From: a virus
Length of the DNA stretch: 56,400 nucleotides
Reading direction: 5' to 3' (one strand)
Virus record (IMG/VR): IMGVR_UViG_3300037488_002133
Location: 1-56,400 of that record
The notes below the pieces were generated by a model. It did no database searches. It was not told where the DNA came from and saw nothing but the letters and a program-made list of their open reading frames with translations. The first letter of the stretch is position 1, and each line of letters opens with the position of its first letter. A program made the translations under genes and the position numbers. Positions 10,033 through 20,061 of this stretch are shown here, piece by piece.

Positions 10033-11919
10033 ATGCCCACGCTTCAAGAACTCGAAGGTGCGTTCATAAAAGCTGATGACGCAGGCAATGCCGAAGACGC
10101 GAAAGCTTTTGCGGACGAGATTCGTCGCCTCAAAAGCCAGACTCCGACTCCCGCAGTTGCTACTGCATCCAAGCCGTACTCAGGTACTCGATACGACATA
10201 GCTGGTGTCCCTCAAGTGCGGGCGGAGTCTCCCGGTTCCTTGGACATGTTGCGAGAGATGGCTACGAGTGCCGGTGGCGCTACTGCCGGTCAAATGATTG
10301 GAACTGCCATTCTTCCCGGCGTCGGAACATCTATCGGTGGTGCCATCGGCGGTGGAGCATCCAATCTCGTCAATCAGCTCCAACGGATGGCCGCAGATCC
10401 GGACTACAAATTCCAGTACGGGGAATTAGCCGCAGACGTTGGAACGGGCGCGATCCCCGGTGCGCCCATGGCTGCTGCCGTTGGTAAAGCGGGCCTTAAA
10501 GCCGCCGCAAAAGAGGGTGTAAAACAAGGGTTGGGGGCTTTTGCGGGCGCTGAAACTCAGTCTATCATAGATAAGGGAAAAGTGTTGAGCCCCACAGAAT
10601 CTCTCACCGCTTTTGGCCTTGGTGGAGTAGGCGGCGTTGCGGGGCAACAGATTCAAGCGCGATCCGCGCCGATGCAGGCAGCGGTTCGAGATCAAATGGC
10701 TGGTCGGTCAATCCGCAGCAAAACCGCAGACGCAGGTGCGGAGCTTGGCCTCAAAGCCCCTCCAGCCGACATCGAAAAAGTAGCCGAGGGTGGCGTTGGT
10801 TTTGGCACCAAGCAGTTGTCCAGCGCGGCTGGTGCAGACGCCTTGAGATTCGAGACTCAACTGCAAAACCAAAAAGCCGTGAACCGAGCGGTGAAGGATG
10901 AGCTGAAGCTCCCCAAAGACACTGAGGTCGACATCAACACCCTTCGCGGCATTCGCGATACCGCTGGTGAGACCTATTCCGAAGTAGGGCAAATCGGTGC
11001 AAAAGGGAAAAAGGATCTGGCGGATATCAAATTCTTTCAAGACCGGTACACTCGGAGTTCAAATCCGATGGAGCGAGCCCAGCTAGAAGATGAGTTTGAG
11101 GCCGCGTTCAGGACTACAAAAAACCGAGCTGACATTGAGTCGATGGCCGACGTGGAACAATTGCGTAGTTTGCGGGCAGAGTCCCGAAAACAGCGCGATC
11201 TGTACTACTCTTCGGAAGGCAAGAATCCGGAAGCCCTTCAAAAATCTCTAGCGGCCCGCGAGCAGGCTCAGGCTCTTGAATTGGCTATTGAGGATGCCGT
11301 TACCAGAGCTGGAAAACCGGAGTTGGCTGCGAAGCTTCGGAAGGCTCGGGAGACCATCGCAAAAAGCTACGATGCTGAAGATGCGCTTAATCTGGGAACC
11401 GGAGATTTCGACGCCCGAGTTTTTGGCCGCAAACTGGATCAGGGAAAACCGCTGACTGGAAATTTCGAGACTATTGGGAAATTCCAGCAGGCTTTCAAAT
11501 CTTCGTTCGGAGACATCACGACTAAAAGTGCCCCCGGAGTAAGCAAGCTGGGGCTTCTCGGACGAGTCGTAACAAGTGGCACCGTTTACGGCGGAACCCA
11601 GAGCGTCCCACTGGCTGTAGCTGCCGCAGTAGCGCCCGAGGTGGCTGGAGAGGCATCTCGCCGGTATCTGTTGTCCAGTGGACGGCAGGCTGCGTCATTG
11701 GAGAGGCTTCGCCCCAAGATCACGCGGACTGCTCCCATTGCGTCGGTAGGCGCACGTATGGTCGGTCAAGAGGCCGGTGAGGCGGGGGCTGAATCGGCTC
11801 CTATCACCCGATCTGCGGTGGATTACCTGATCGCCAATCCCGGTACCGCCAAAGCTTTCGACGAGAAGTATGGTGCAGGGCTCTCAAGTCGGTTCCTAAA
11901 GGCCAACACGAAAAAGTAA
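10033..11919 (+). CDS. Internal virion protein (ejection), glycine-zipper type
   Basis: A 628-residue protein. Residues about 75-120 contain a Gly/Ala-rich hydrophobic segment (GGATAGQMIGTAILPGVG, SIGGAIGGGAS) of the glycine-zipper kind that can insert into membranes. A long helical region (roughly 300-480) has many charged residues, and a second hydrophobic stretch lies near 510-545. This fits a podovirus ejection protein that helps form the trans-envelope channel. It starts two bases after the previous stop. Confidence 0.6.
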   Translation: MPTLQELEGAFIKADDAGNAEDAKAFADEIRRLKSQTPTPAVATASKPYSGTRYDIAGVPQVRAESPGSLDMLREMATSAGGATAGQMIGTAILPGVGTSIGGAIGGGASNLVNQLQRMAADPDYKFQYGELAADVGTGAIPGAPMAAAVGKAGLKAAAKEGVKQGLGAFAGAETQSIIDKGKVLSPTESLTAFGLGGVGGVAGQQIQARSAPMQAAVRDQMAGRSIRSKTADAGAELGLKAPPADIEKVAEGGVGFGTKQLSSAAGADALRFETQLQNQKAVNRAVKDELKLPKDTEVDINTLRGIRDTAGETYSEVGQIGAKGKKDLADIKFFQDRYTRSSNPMERAQLEDEFEAAFRTTKNRADIESMADVEQLRSLRAESRKQRDLYYSSEGKNPEALQKSLAAREQAQALELAIEDAVTRAGKPELAAKLRKARETIAKSYDAEDALNLGTGDFDARVFGRKLDQGKPLTGNFETIGKFQQAFKSSFGDITTKSAPGVSKLGLLGRVVTSGTVYGGTQSVPLAVAAAVAPEVAGEASRRYLLSSGRQAASLERLRPKITRTAPIASVGARMVGQEAGEAGAESAPITRSAVDYLIANPGTAKAFDEKYGAGLSSRFLKANTKK

Positions 11920-11920
11920 C

Positions 11921-14900
11921 ATGGCAAATATCTACGATCAATTCGACGCACAGTCTGAAGTCAAAGATCTGGCCACCAGTTTTGGCGTGGGCTCCAATCA
12001 GTTGCTGAAGATGGCTGGGGACGTGTACGGGCTCGCGACCGGCAACATGGATAACGTCGTGTCGAGGCAAGGGCAGGAAAACATCGACTACCTCCAGCGG
12101 GGGAAATCCCAAAAACTTATTGATTCTGAAACGAGGCGTAAAGCAGCGGTCGACATGGAGGAAGGCACCCTCAACCAAGCTCTGGCCTACGTCCGAGAGA
12201 CGTTCACCGATCCGCGTCTGTTCCTCTCCACCACTGCGGAAGCCGCCCCATCGTTGGTCGGTGCCGGTGGTATTGGTGCCGGTGCCCGCGTTGCTACTGG
12301 AAAAGTGCTCGCTAAAGTCGGGGCGGAGAAAGCCGCTGAAACTGCCACTAAAGTCGGTGTCGGAACCGCTGTAGCCGCCGGTGCAGGTATGCAGGGCACT
12401 TCTGTGGGTGCGGACCAATATAAAGAAATAGTCGAGCTCCTGAGCAACATGCCTGAAGATCAGGCTCTGAAAGTCCCTCAAATTGTACAATTGGTAGTCG
12501 AAAAAAATGCCACTTTGGAGGAAGCCAAGACGGCTCTCGCACTGGACTTGGCTCGATCTACAGGAGCTTTGTCGGCATTGGCCTCGATAGGTACTCAAAT
12601 GCTGCCCGGAGGCCGCACGATTGAAAAAGCCCTTGTCGGTGGGGCAGGTAAAAAAATCGCAGGAGCTGCTCTTACCCGTGCGGGCGTGGGCGCTATTGGC
12701 GAAGGTCTTCAAGAGTCGCTTGAAGAGGGTTCCGGAGCAGGAGTGAAAAACTTGCTGGCTCGGGCCGTTGATCCGGAGCGCGAGATCACCAAGGGTGTGG
12801 GAGAAGCCATGGGTGCGGGCTTTGCTGGAGCTGGACCCATCGGTGCCGCAGCGGGGGCTGCATCACGTCCTTCGCGTCCGGTGCTGGCGAGTGAAACTAC
12901 GGCGGGCATGTCTAGCGAGCCACTGGCATCGGACGCGATCCCCCAAGAAACTCGTACATCTACTACGGATACGCCTGATTTGAGCCTTGAAGGGGCAGGA
13001 GAGATGAACACCCGAGAAGTTGGATCGGTGCTCAGTGCTCGTGAATCTGCGGCCCGTGGGTTTACTCCCGATCCTTCTGATATCGCGACCGCAGAGAATG
13101 TCCGTCGCCCCCAGATCGAAGTATCTGAAGAAGCGGCGAAAGCGGCGAATGCGCCCGTTCAAGAAGCTCTCGACGAATGGCGCACTCAAAATCCCGATGT
13201 GGGAGTTAACATCACCGTCATTAACGATCCGAATATGCGGAACACCCGCAACTACGGGATTCGCGGGTACTTCGATCCGAACACTGGAGAAGTGGTCATC
13301 AACTCCGCGTTCACCAAACCTTTCGAGGTCGAGTCGGTCGTCAACCACGAGTGGTCTCACCACACCCTGTCGTCGGAAGAGGGTCGGGCGGCACTGGTTG
13401 AGTTTGCGACCCGAGACATCCCCCAAGAGGAGCTCGCCGCCCTCGCCAAACGCTATCCCAACGCTGACAATCTGACGTTGGTCGAAGAATGGATTGCCCG
13501 TAATCAGGAAAAATCTCCCGGCACTTTTGCACGCATCATCGCCAAGATCCGCGAGTGGTTGAACGGCAAGCTTGGCATCAACATGAGCAACGAGGAGGTT
13601 GCGCGGGTCATGCTGCGTACGCTTCGCGAGCGTGGTGCTCCGGTCGCCGAGGGAAGCGGAGAAATGCGCCAGAGCACGACCGAACAGCCGTTGGCGAACG
13701 ATGCGACCTCCAGATCTTCCGGTATCATGGCCAGCCCCAGCATCACCGACATCGATTATTCCCGCGCCAGACAAAATCTCACTTCCAGTGCTCAGGCACG
13801 GTTCCGTTCTCAGGTTAAAGATTACGCCCCAGACGCGGTTATTTACAACGCGGTGGGCGATTGGAAGGACGGCGCGGAGAACTCGGTAGCCGCGATCTTC
13901 GACACTGCGATGCCCACAGCGGATTTGGAGCAACTTGCCGCCAAGGCGGGACTGGCGGGGGACCAAAAGGCGGTGCTCTGGTGGACGACCGACCCAAATG
14001 GGGCAGACGCGATCCACCGAGTTACTTGGCCCAAAGACGTTACGATGGATCAGGCGCGTCAGGCGATGATTGATGCAGGACTGGAAAACCGAACGCTTAT
14101 CGAGACCCCCGATGGCGTACAGGGTTTTGTGTTTGACCAAGGGCAACAAAATCTTAATAAGATTTCTAACTTACATGAAAACTCAACAGAACCTTCTATC
14201 AACACCCAGCCAGCAACCGGCAACTTCCTCGGATCTAGCTGGGACAACACCAAGTCTCCCCGAGCCGAAGCCAAGCGGGCCTATCGGGCCGTACTGGGAC
14301 GGGCTGAGAAAACTGAAACGGGTGACCGTGGGGGGCAGTCTGACCAGCGGACTGGTGTTCAGCCAGAAGTCGAGCCCGAGCGGTCGAGCGTCCTAGCCAA
14401 GCAGCCGATCCGCGAGAGCGTGACCGAAGAGCCCATTTCCGAAGGGTCTGGATCAAAACCCTCCGATGCCCTGAAGCTCCTCTCCGCCGACGACAGGGAG
14501 AGCATCGTCGAGGCCGCGCAATTCCTTGCCAGAAACGCGGGAGATGACGCACTTGCAACTCGCCTTAATTCGGTCAAGGACGTGCTCCGTTTGCAGGGTG
14601 AGGAGGGTCTCGAAAAGGCTGGTGACGCGGCTGGGCTCGTGTTGAAGACGGTCATTGACAACGCCAAGGCACCTGCTCAGAAGTTGACCAATGCAACAGA
14701 AACGGACATCGCCAATAGACTTGGAAGAAATCGGACGGACGCGGGCGAAAAGTTGGACGCCAGAGATGTTCAAAAGCGTAGTAAAAAGCTGGAGCACACC
14801 GTCCCCGACGAAGTCATCGACCTTGTCCACTACTCGTCGAACGGCGACCTCGCCACGGTCGATCCAGCGAGTCTTGGAAAAGGAGTAGCTACGCGCAACG

Positions 14901-17428
14901 ATAGGCGCGGCCTGCTGAAATCGTTCTACTTTGTGCGGGGCTCGCCTTTGAGCGGCGACCGCAACCTCGTTAGCGGCGCGGGCAAGACAGTCTATGAGGC
15001 TAAGGTTGCCAGTGACCGTATCTACGACGCCAATACGGATGCCCTCGGATATTGGGGGATCATAAACAGGTACGATGCAGATCAGATGTTGGTGAAGCAG
15101 GGTTACGCGGGGTTAGGCGTCACGGGTGACGACGGGCGTCAAACCGTCACCATGTATGAGCCCCTCGCCGTCAATAATACTGGTCAGAGTGGCGACGAGA
15201 TGCGGGCAGGAGAGGGTAGAGAAATGCGATCTAAAAAGCCGATCCGCGAGAGCGTGACGGACGAGCCCGTGGGACAGACGAAAAAGCAGACCGAGTCCCC
15301 AGAGTTTGAAAAGTGGTTTGAGGTTTCCAAGGTAGTCAACGAAGATGGCACACCCAAGGTGATGTTCCACTCTACTACCGCTGGCGACGTTCTTACTGCG
15401 TTCAAACGTAACCCCAAGGACGTTGGGTTTCACTTTGGGACTGCCGGACAGGCCGAGGATCGGTTTAACTTAAAGTTGGAAAGAGATCCGTATGGTCCAA
15501 ACCTGCGTGGGGTTAGTCACGCCACCATCCCTGTTTTCCTTAGAATAAACCGCCCGCTCCGCATGAATGATCTTGGAAGCTGGTCTGGGGATAACATTTT
15601 CTACGCACTCAAAGACAATCCGGAGTTTAAGGGCAAGCTATTCCAAAATTCGACCAGTGCTGAAGCTCGGGACGCGATTAAAGCTGCCGGGTATGACGGC
15701 ATTGTGTACGCCAACACCGGAGAGTCTGAAGGAGCTTCGGTGTATCGAAAGGCTCAGGACGAGGCATGGGCGGATTATCAATCCACAGATTGGTATCGAG
15801 CTCAACAGGCCAAGCGTAGACCATCCGACCGGTTTCCATCCGAGGAGATGAACGCATTGCCGGAATATCAAGCCTACAAGAAGGCTTCAGAGGCTGAGAA
15901 AGCTTTCCGAGAGTCAAACCCACAAGACAGCTACATCGCGTTTGACCCCAACCAAGTTAAATCTGCCACCGGCAACACCGGCGCGTTCGACCGGAATAAA
16001 AAAGATATCCGTTTCAGCGTGACCGATAAACCGGTTGGCGAGACGGCGTTGGAAGACGCTAAAACGCTCACGTTCAAGAACCAGATCGAGGTCTCGAAAT
16101 ACCTCGGCGATCTGCTGAAGAAGGAATTTCCGAATGGTCTTGATGGGCGCTCATCAGAGGACCGAGCCAATCTCGCAGACATGTTCGACCGAGAGCTGTC
16201 TCTGGCACTGACCATCCCAGAAAACGCGGACGCAATCGGATGGTACAGTCGGGAGATGCAAAAGGTCTTTGAGGTGCTGCGCTCGCCCGAGCTGGACTAC
16301 AAGCTGGACGATCCAACCAATCGCGGAATTTTCAACGCGATTCTCGCAGTGACGTCGAACGGACAAAAGGTCGTACCTCAATTCCTGAAGACGGCTCAAC
16401 TGTACGAAAAATGGTTGAAGACCGGCAAGATTCCGCCAGTCGGAAAATGGGGCGGCGAACGTAACTCGGCGATCAAGGGGCACCTCAAGTTTCTGAACCA
16501 ATTGATCGAAGCCGTCGGCCCCGAACAGACTGTCGGTTTCCTGACCTCAGAGCAATCGCTGGGTGACCATCTCACCAACCTTTACGGCATGGTGGCCGAG
16601 GCGCAAAACCTGCCTGCGGAAGCTAGTGTCGCCGATCAAAAGGCTGCGGTGAAGAAGTACCTGAAGACCACGATGCCTTCGGGCGAGCTGGTCGACTACA
16701 ACACTGTAGGCGCGGCGGTGCTCGGCCCGAAACTGGGTGGCGGGTTCTTCGCCAATCTGTATGGCAAATTCGACCGCCTGACCATGGACCGTTGGTTCAT
16801 GCGGACGTTTCACCGACTCACTGGTCGTCTGGGTCTTCAGCGCACTGACACGATTGCTGGTGTGTTGCAGGAGGCGCGATCCGAAGCTGCCGACGTTTTG
16901 CCGGAAGACGTATCAGACGAAGAAATCCTGCAAGAGATCAACACCACTGGAAAACAGGCTTTCAAGAACTACAAGAGCATCCAGAACCGGCTGAAAGAAA
17001 ACCCCGACGACACCGAGGCTCTATCTCAGGACTTGATGCGCCGTCTGTACAACCGCTACACCAAGGCTCGGAGCGGTTTGTTCGACGCGCCCGACAACGG
17101 GGGGCATCGCAATTTCATTCGCGACGTGGTTAACGACGTGCAGAAACTGCGGGCCGAACGTGGCGAAGAGCCCATCGACACTTCCGACATTCAGGCGATC
17201 CTGTGGTATCTGGAGAAGGACATTTGGAACCAGCTCCGCAAGAAAACCGAAGTTGACGAGGTCGCAGACGCAGACGCGCAAGCCGACGAAGAGGATGGCG
17301 ACACCGAGGACACTGCTGGCCGAGTTAGTTACTCCGACGGTGCGCGAGAACTGTATCGACAGAAGACTGGCCGCGAGTTTCAGTTTCAAAATGAGCCCGC
17401 AAAAAAACAAGTACTCGGAAAGGAATGA
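11921..17428 (+). CDS. Giant polyvalent internal virion protein with zincin and ADP-ribosyltransferase-like domains
   Basis: An 1835-residue modular protein. Order: helical and glycine-rich hydrophobic N-terminus (1-320); linker; HEWSHH at 476-481, a zincin HExxH motif; an unassigned domain (about 606-800); a domain starting DLVHYSSNGDLATVDP (about 965-1100) resembling one ADP-ribosyltransferase-like polyvalent fold; a second, clearer one from VMFHSTTAGDV (1147) through GYDGIVYAN (1257) to SYIAFDPNQVKSATGNTG (1337-1354); a large C-terminal helical domain (about 1370-1780); an acidic tail. Short motifs of the form RESVTxEPxxE or FSVTDKPVGE recur at about 830, 1107 and 1364 between domains and act as linkers. 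In phages such proteins are packaged and injected to act on host targets at entry. Starts two bases after the previous gene. Confidence 0.8.
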   Translation: MANIYDQFDAQSEVKDLATSFGVGSNQLLKMAGDVYGLATGNMDNVVSRQGQENIDYLQRGKSQKLIDSETRRKAAVDMEEGTLNQALAYVRETFTDPRLFLSTTAEAAPSLVGAGGIGAGARVATGKVLAKVGAEKAAETATKVGVGTAVAAGAGMQGTSVGADQYKEIVELLSNMPEDQALKVPQIVQLVVEKNATLEEAKTALALDLARSTGALSALASIGTQMLPGGRTIEKALVGGAGKKIAGAALTRAGVGAIGEGLQESLEEGSGAGVKNLLARAVDPEREITKGVGEAMGAGFAGAGPIGAAAGAASRPSRPVLASETTAGMSSEPLASDAIPQETRTSTTDTPDLSLEGAGEMNTREVGSVLSARESAARGFTPDPSDIATAENVRRPQIEVSEEAAKAANAPVQEALDEWRTQNPDVGVNITVINDPNMRNTRNYGIRGYFDPNTGEVVINSAFTKPFEVESVVNHEWSHHTLSSEEGRAALVEFATRDIPQEELAALAKRYPNADNLTLVEEWIARNQEKSPGTFARIIAKIREWLNGKLGINMSNEEVARVMLRTLRERGAPVAEGSGEMRQSTTEQPLANDATSRSSGIMASPSITDIDYSRARQNLTSSAQARFRSQVKDYAPDAVIYNAVGDWKDGAENSVAAIFDTAMPTADLEQLAAKAGLAGDQKAVLWWTTDPNGADAIHRVTWPKDVTMDQARQAMIDAGLENRTLIETPDGVQGFVFDQGQQNLNKISNLHENSTEPSINTQPATGNFLGSSWDNTKSPRAEAKRAYRAVLGRAEKTETGDRGGQSDQRTGVQPEVEPERSSVLAKQPIRESVTEEPISEGSGSKPSDALKLLSADDRESIVEAAQFLARNAGDDALATRLNSVKDVLRLQGEEGLEKAGDAAGLVLKTVIDNAKAPAQKLTNATETDIANRLGRNRTDAGEKLDARDVQKRSKKLEHTVPDEVIDLVHYSSNGDLATVDPASLGKGVATRNDRRGLLKSFYFVRGSPLSGDRNLVSGAGKTVYEAKVASDRIYDANTDALGYWGIINRYDADQMLVKQGYAGLGVTGDDGRQTVTMYEPLAVNNTGQSGDEMRAGEGREMRSKKPIRESVTDEPVGQTKKQTESPEFEKWFEVSKVVNEDGTPKVMFHSTTAGDVLTAFKRNPKDVGFHFGTAGQAEDRFNLKLERDPYGPNLRGVSHATIPVFLRINRPLRMNDLGSWSGDNIFYALKDNPEFKGKLFQNSTSAEARDAIKAAGYDGIVYANTGESEGASVYRKAQDEAWADYQSTDWYRAQQAKRRPSDRFPSEEMNALPEYQAYKKASEAEKAFRESNPQDSYIAFDPNQVKSATGNTGAFDRNKKDIRFSVTDKPVGETALEDAKTLTFKNQIEVSKYLGDLLKKEFPNGLDGRSSEDRANLADMFDRELSLALTIPENADAIGWYSREMQKVFEVLRSPELDYKLDDPTNRGIFNAILAVTSNGQKVVPQFLKTAQLYEKWLKTGKIPPVGKWGGERNSAIKGHLKFLNQLIEAVGPEQTVGFLTSEQSLGDHLTNLYGMVAEAQNLPAEASVADQKAAVKKYLKTTMPSGELVDYNTVGAAVLGPKLGGGFFANLYGKFDRLTMDRWFMRTFHRLTGRLGLQRTDTIAGVLQEARSEAADVLPEDVSDEEILQEINTTGKQAFKNYKSIQNRLKENPDDTEALSQDLMRRLYNRYTKARSGLFDAPDNGGHRNFIRDVVNDVQKLRAERGEEPIDTSDIQAILWYLEKDIWNQLRKKTEVDEVADADAQADEEDGDTEDTAGRVSYSDGARELYRQKTGREFQFQNEPAKKQVLGKE

Positions 17429-17618
17429 TTCCGCGCTGGGCCAACCGCCCGCGCTGGGGGAGGCTTACGCCAAGGCGTTGGACATGCTTCCCCCCGAGCG
17501 GCGTAAGGTCTGGGCAAACAAGATCGCTCAATCTGAGCAGCCCAACAGGGCTAAGACGCGCCCTCTGGCAGCTCGCCGCATGTCCGGCAAAGGCAGCTCC
17601 TCGTTGCTCTCTCGCTAG
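17391..17618 (+). CDS. Small basic protein at the end of the structural operon
   Basis: A 75-residue protein starting with ATG inside the 3' end of the giant virion protein gene (38-base overlap, different frame). It is Lys/Arg/Pro-rich (PPERRKVWANKIAQSEQ, RMSGKGSSSLLSR). No family recognised. Its stop codon overlaps the stop region of the convergent methyltransferase gene, leaving no room for a terminator between the two operons. Confidence 0.5.
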   Translation: MSPQKNKYSERNDSALGQPPALGEAYAKALDMLPPERRKVWANKIAQSEQPNRAKTRPLAARRMSGKGSSSLLSR

Positions 17619-18160
17619 CCCTTGGTGATGCCCCATTGACGCTTCCCATAGACCGCCACTCGGTCTTTGCCGAAGATCTCTTCGACTGCCTGAACCACTC
17701 CGGGCCACGCGGGCTCGAAATCGTCGCCCCCGATCATTCCACCGTTACGGATTCTTGGATACCAGTGGACGATGTCTTGGGCGACGTTCCAATAGTCGTG
17801 TGATGCGTCGATGAATACAAAGTCCAGCGAGTTGGGCTCGTACAGTCGGGACGCTTCTACCGACGTCATTTCGTGGACGTAACCGATCACGGACTTGACC
17901 GGATCGACGTTCCGCAAGAACTCCGCCTTTAACGCCGTCGAATCGACCGTCCCATGCTCGGTTGAACCTTGGAAGGTGTCCACGACGTCGAGTTTGATGT
18001 CTTTCCCACTGTTGAGGATTTCGACACCCATGAACGACGTTGACCGGCCCTTCCAGCAGCCGACCTCAACAAACCGAGCATTGTTGTATCGTAACACCGC
18101 TTCTCGGTAGAGTGGTCCGTACTCGAACCACCCCTCAACCGACGTGTAGTAATGCTTCAA
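17615..18160 (-). CDS. Class I SAM-dependent methyltransferase (Methyltransf_24-like)
   Basis: A 181-residue protein. ARFVEVGCWKGRSTSFMG near residue 30 is the glycine-rich SAM-binding motif I, LDVVDTFQGS the second acidic strand and DFVFIDASHDY the later motif seen in Methyltransf_24 proteins, which often methylate sugars. It overlaps the upstream glycosyltransferase gene by 4 bases (ATGA), so the two probably act on one glycan. Substrate not known. Confidence 0.8.
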   Translation of the reverse strand: MKHYYTSVEGWFEYGPLYREAVLRYNNARFVEVGCWKGRSTSFMGVEILNSGKDIKLDVVDTFQGSTEHGTVDSTALKAEFLRNVDPVKSVIGYVHEMTSVEASRLYEPNSLDFVFIDASHDYWNVAQDIVHWYPRIRNGGMIGGDDFEPAWPGVVQAVEEIFGKDRVAVYGKRQWGITKG

Positions 18161-19350
18161 GGGATTCGATGGCTTTCGGAGGTGTACCAGCCCTTGCGGT
18201 CGATGTCCGATACCTGCTTGAACGCTCGATCATAGAGCTTGGCACAAGCTTCGAGCGAATACCGCTCCCGAGTGATCGACGCAACCTTGGCTCGGTCGAG
18301 GTGCTTGCTGGCTTCAATCCCAGCGATCCAATCGCCAAGAGTGTTGCAGCGATATCCGGTGACTCCCTCGATCACGGTGGACGTAAACGCCCCGTAATCG
18401 ACCGAAAGGAGCGGAGTCCCACAGATCATGGCTTCAACGCCCGATCCTGCGAACGGCTCAATGAAATTGGTCGGCATCAGCATGCAACGCGCGTTGCCGA
18501 TAAGGTCTGAACGAGCCCGACCATGAACCGGACCGACGTACTCGATGTTGAGACAGTGGTCTTCGGGTTTGGGGTCTGAAAGTACGTGCCTCATTACCTC
18601 GTGATCGAAATTTCCCTGACCGGCAAAAACGAACCGAGGCGGAACTTCGCCAGTCTTCTTGCAGCGGTTCGCTAGCTCCCGTATCATCGCGGCAATTACA
18701 GTCATGCCTTTCTCTGGCGTGATTCGACCCATGTAGACGACGTAGTCGCCCTTGCCGGTGCCTACGGTCCAGTCGTCGAGGTCGAAATAATTTGGCACGA
18801 CCCACGAATAGTAGCGGTTGATCCCCTTGTCGTCCCGAGGAACGGAGCCATCATGGTCCCAACGCCCCCAGTGGTAGTGACGCCACGTCTCGGACTCGTA
18901 AATGCGCCAGCAATTGAACGGCTTGTCGGAGTAGCCGATGCCAGACTCAACATGGTGAGCGTGTGGGAAGTGGGTCACCAGTGACTCATGGGCACGACCA
19001 AACGGGTGGAGAATGAAGTCCCCCTTTTTGACCCGCTTGGACAGTTCAACGATCAACCGATTGTTGAACGCTGGCCAGCCACGGTCCCCGATCACGGCAT
19101 GGTTGCCGTGAAACTCCGTCTTGTCTTTGCGGGGGTAGAAGTGGGCAAATTCCTCGGCACTGAGGAGGTGTACCATTTCCGAGGCGTCGGGAACGTCGCT
19201 GCCCTCGTTGGTGTAGACGACCGTTTTCCATCCGAGGGGCTTCATCATCTTGGCCCATCGGCGGCACTTTCCGCTAAAGGCACAGTGAGAGTAGTCATCC
19301 GTCAAAAGCGTGTGAAAACACGCGACCATGTGAAAGGTGGGCAAGTCCAT
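18157..19350 (-). CDS. GT-B glycosyltransferase (GT4-like)
   Basis: A 397-residue protein. The C-terminal half has the GT4 signature: YVVYMGRITPEKGMTVIAAM (donor-binding start), FVFAGQGNFDHEV, NIEYVGPVHG, then ARCMLMPTNFIEPFAGSGVEAMICGTP containing the E-x7-E nucleotide-sugar motif. It transfers a sugar from a nucleotide sugar to an unknown acceptor. First gene of a two-gene minus-strand unit with the methyltransferase. The 82-base gap before it is shared with the divergent membrane-protein gene. Confidence 0.88.
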   Translation of the reverse strand: MDLPTFHMVACFHTLLTDDYSHCAFSGKCRRWAKMMKPLGWKTVVYTNEGSDVPDASEMVHLLSAEEFAHFYPRKDKTEFHGNHAVIGDRGWPAFNNRLIVELSKRVKKGDFILHPFGRAHESLVTHFPHAHHVESGIGYSDKPFNCWRIYESETWRHYHWGRWDHDGSVPRDDKGINRYYSWVVPNYFDLDDWTVGTGKGDYVVYMGRITPEKGMTVIAAMIRELANRCKKTGEVPPRFVFAGQGNFDHEVMRHVLSDPKPEDHCLNIEYVGPVHGRARSDLIGNARCMLMPTNFIEPFAGSGVEAMICGTPLLSVDYGAFTSTVIEGVTGYRCNTLGDWIAGIEASKHLDRAKVASITRERYSLEACAKLYDRAFKQVSDIDRKGWYTSESHRIP

Positions 19351-19363
19351 TCTCTGAGGGGTG

Positions 19364-19377
19364 TCTTGTTAAGATTT
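19364..19377 (+). promoter_or_regulatory. Intergenic TCTTGTTAAGATT motif, site 1
   Basis: Lies in the 82-base divergent gap (19351-19432) between the glycosyltransferase and the membrane-protein gene. Very similar sequences stand at 43148-43161, 43359-43370 and 45365-45377, all at gene boundaries. It could be a promoter or operator element; the strand is nominal. Confidence 0.35.
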
Positions 19378-19432
19378 CACGTCAAGTCTATACTTGTCAG
19401 GGTAGGGGATCGAATTTAACTGTCTGTCATAA

Positions 19433-19870
19433 ATGAGCCTTACCGAGATCCTATTTAATGCCGCCAGCGGTGGTGTAGTGGGTTCGCTGTTACACTTGGG
19501 CACAAGTTTCTTTGAAACTTGGCGCAAGCGTAAGGATGCCGAGGTGGAAATCATGCTGCTCAACGCAAAGCTTCAAGCAGCAGAGAAAGAGGCGGCATGG
19601 ACTGCATTCACCGCATCGCAAAAAACAGGCGACAACACCCTCGTAATTCCTGTTGGGACGTGGCCATGGGTCGGCTCCATTTACGTTTTGGTCGACGCCT
19701 TTCGCCAAATGACGCGTCCCGGTTTGACGTGGGCTGGGTTCATTTTCTTGACCACGGTTTACTTCTCATCGTCTCCTGAAGTTCGCGCTACGATGTCACC
19801 AGAGATTCAATTCGGGTCTTGGACATTGATTTTCTGGTGGGTCGGCGCGAGGTACAACAAATCCAAATGA
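19433..19870 (+). CDS. Holin-like membrane protein
   Basis: A 145-residue protein with an N-terminal hydrophobic stretch (IAANAA-like, residues 5-25), a charged amphipathic middle (TWRKRKDAEVEIMLLNAKLQAAEKEAA) and two more hydrophobic segments (about 85-125). Size and topology fit the three-transmembrane holin type, and it is followed with a 4-base ATGA overlap by another single-span membrane protein. Together they could be a holin/antiholin or lysis pair. The function is inferred from topology only; the lysozyme-like gene lies far away at 42122. Confidence 0.55.
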   Translation: MSLTEILFNAASGGVVGSLLHLGTSFFETWRKRKDAEVEIMLLNAKLQAAEKEAAWTAFTASQKTGDNTLVIPVGTWPWVGSIYVLVDAFRQMTRPGLTWAGFIFLTTVYFSSSPEVRATMSPEIQFGSWTLIFWWVGARYNKSK

Positions 19871-20061
19871 CCCCCGACAACGCCAAAGCCCTGCTCACCG
19901 CCGCAACGCCAGCCGCTGCAATGTTGAGCCTATCACAAATCAACGAGGTCGCAGGGCTTGTCGGCACTCTCCTCGGCATTGCCTTTCTCCTATGGCGGTG
20001 GCGCAAGCAATGGAAGGCCGGACACGTCAAAAACTCCGAAGAGCGGATGCACCAAGATTAA
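19867..20061 (+). CDS. Single-span small membrane protein
   Basis: A 64-residue protein starting at the ATGA overlap with the preceding gene, which decides the start. One hydrophobic helix (VAGLVGTLLGIAFLL, about 28-42) is followed by a strongly basic juxtamembrane stretch (WRWRKQWK). Possible holin partner or spanin-like component; no family recognised. Its stop overlaps that of the convergent helicase gene. Confidence 0.6.
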   Translation: MTPDNAKALLTAATPAAAMLSLSQINEVAGLVGTLLGIAFLLWRWRKQWKAGHVKNSEERMHQD

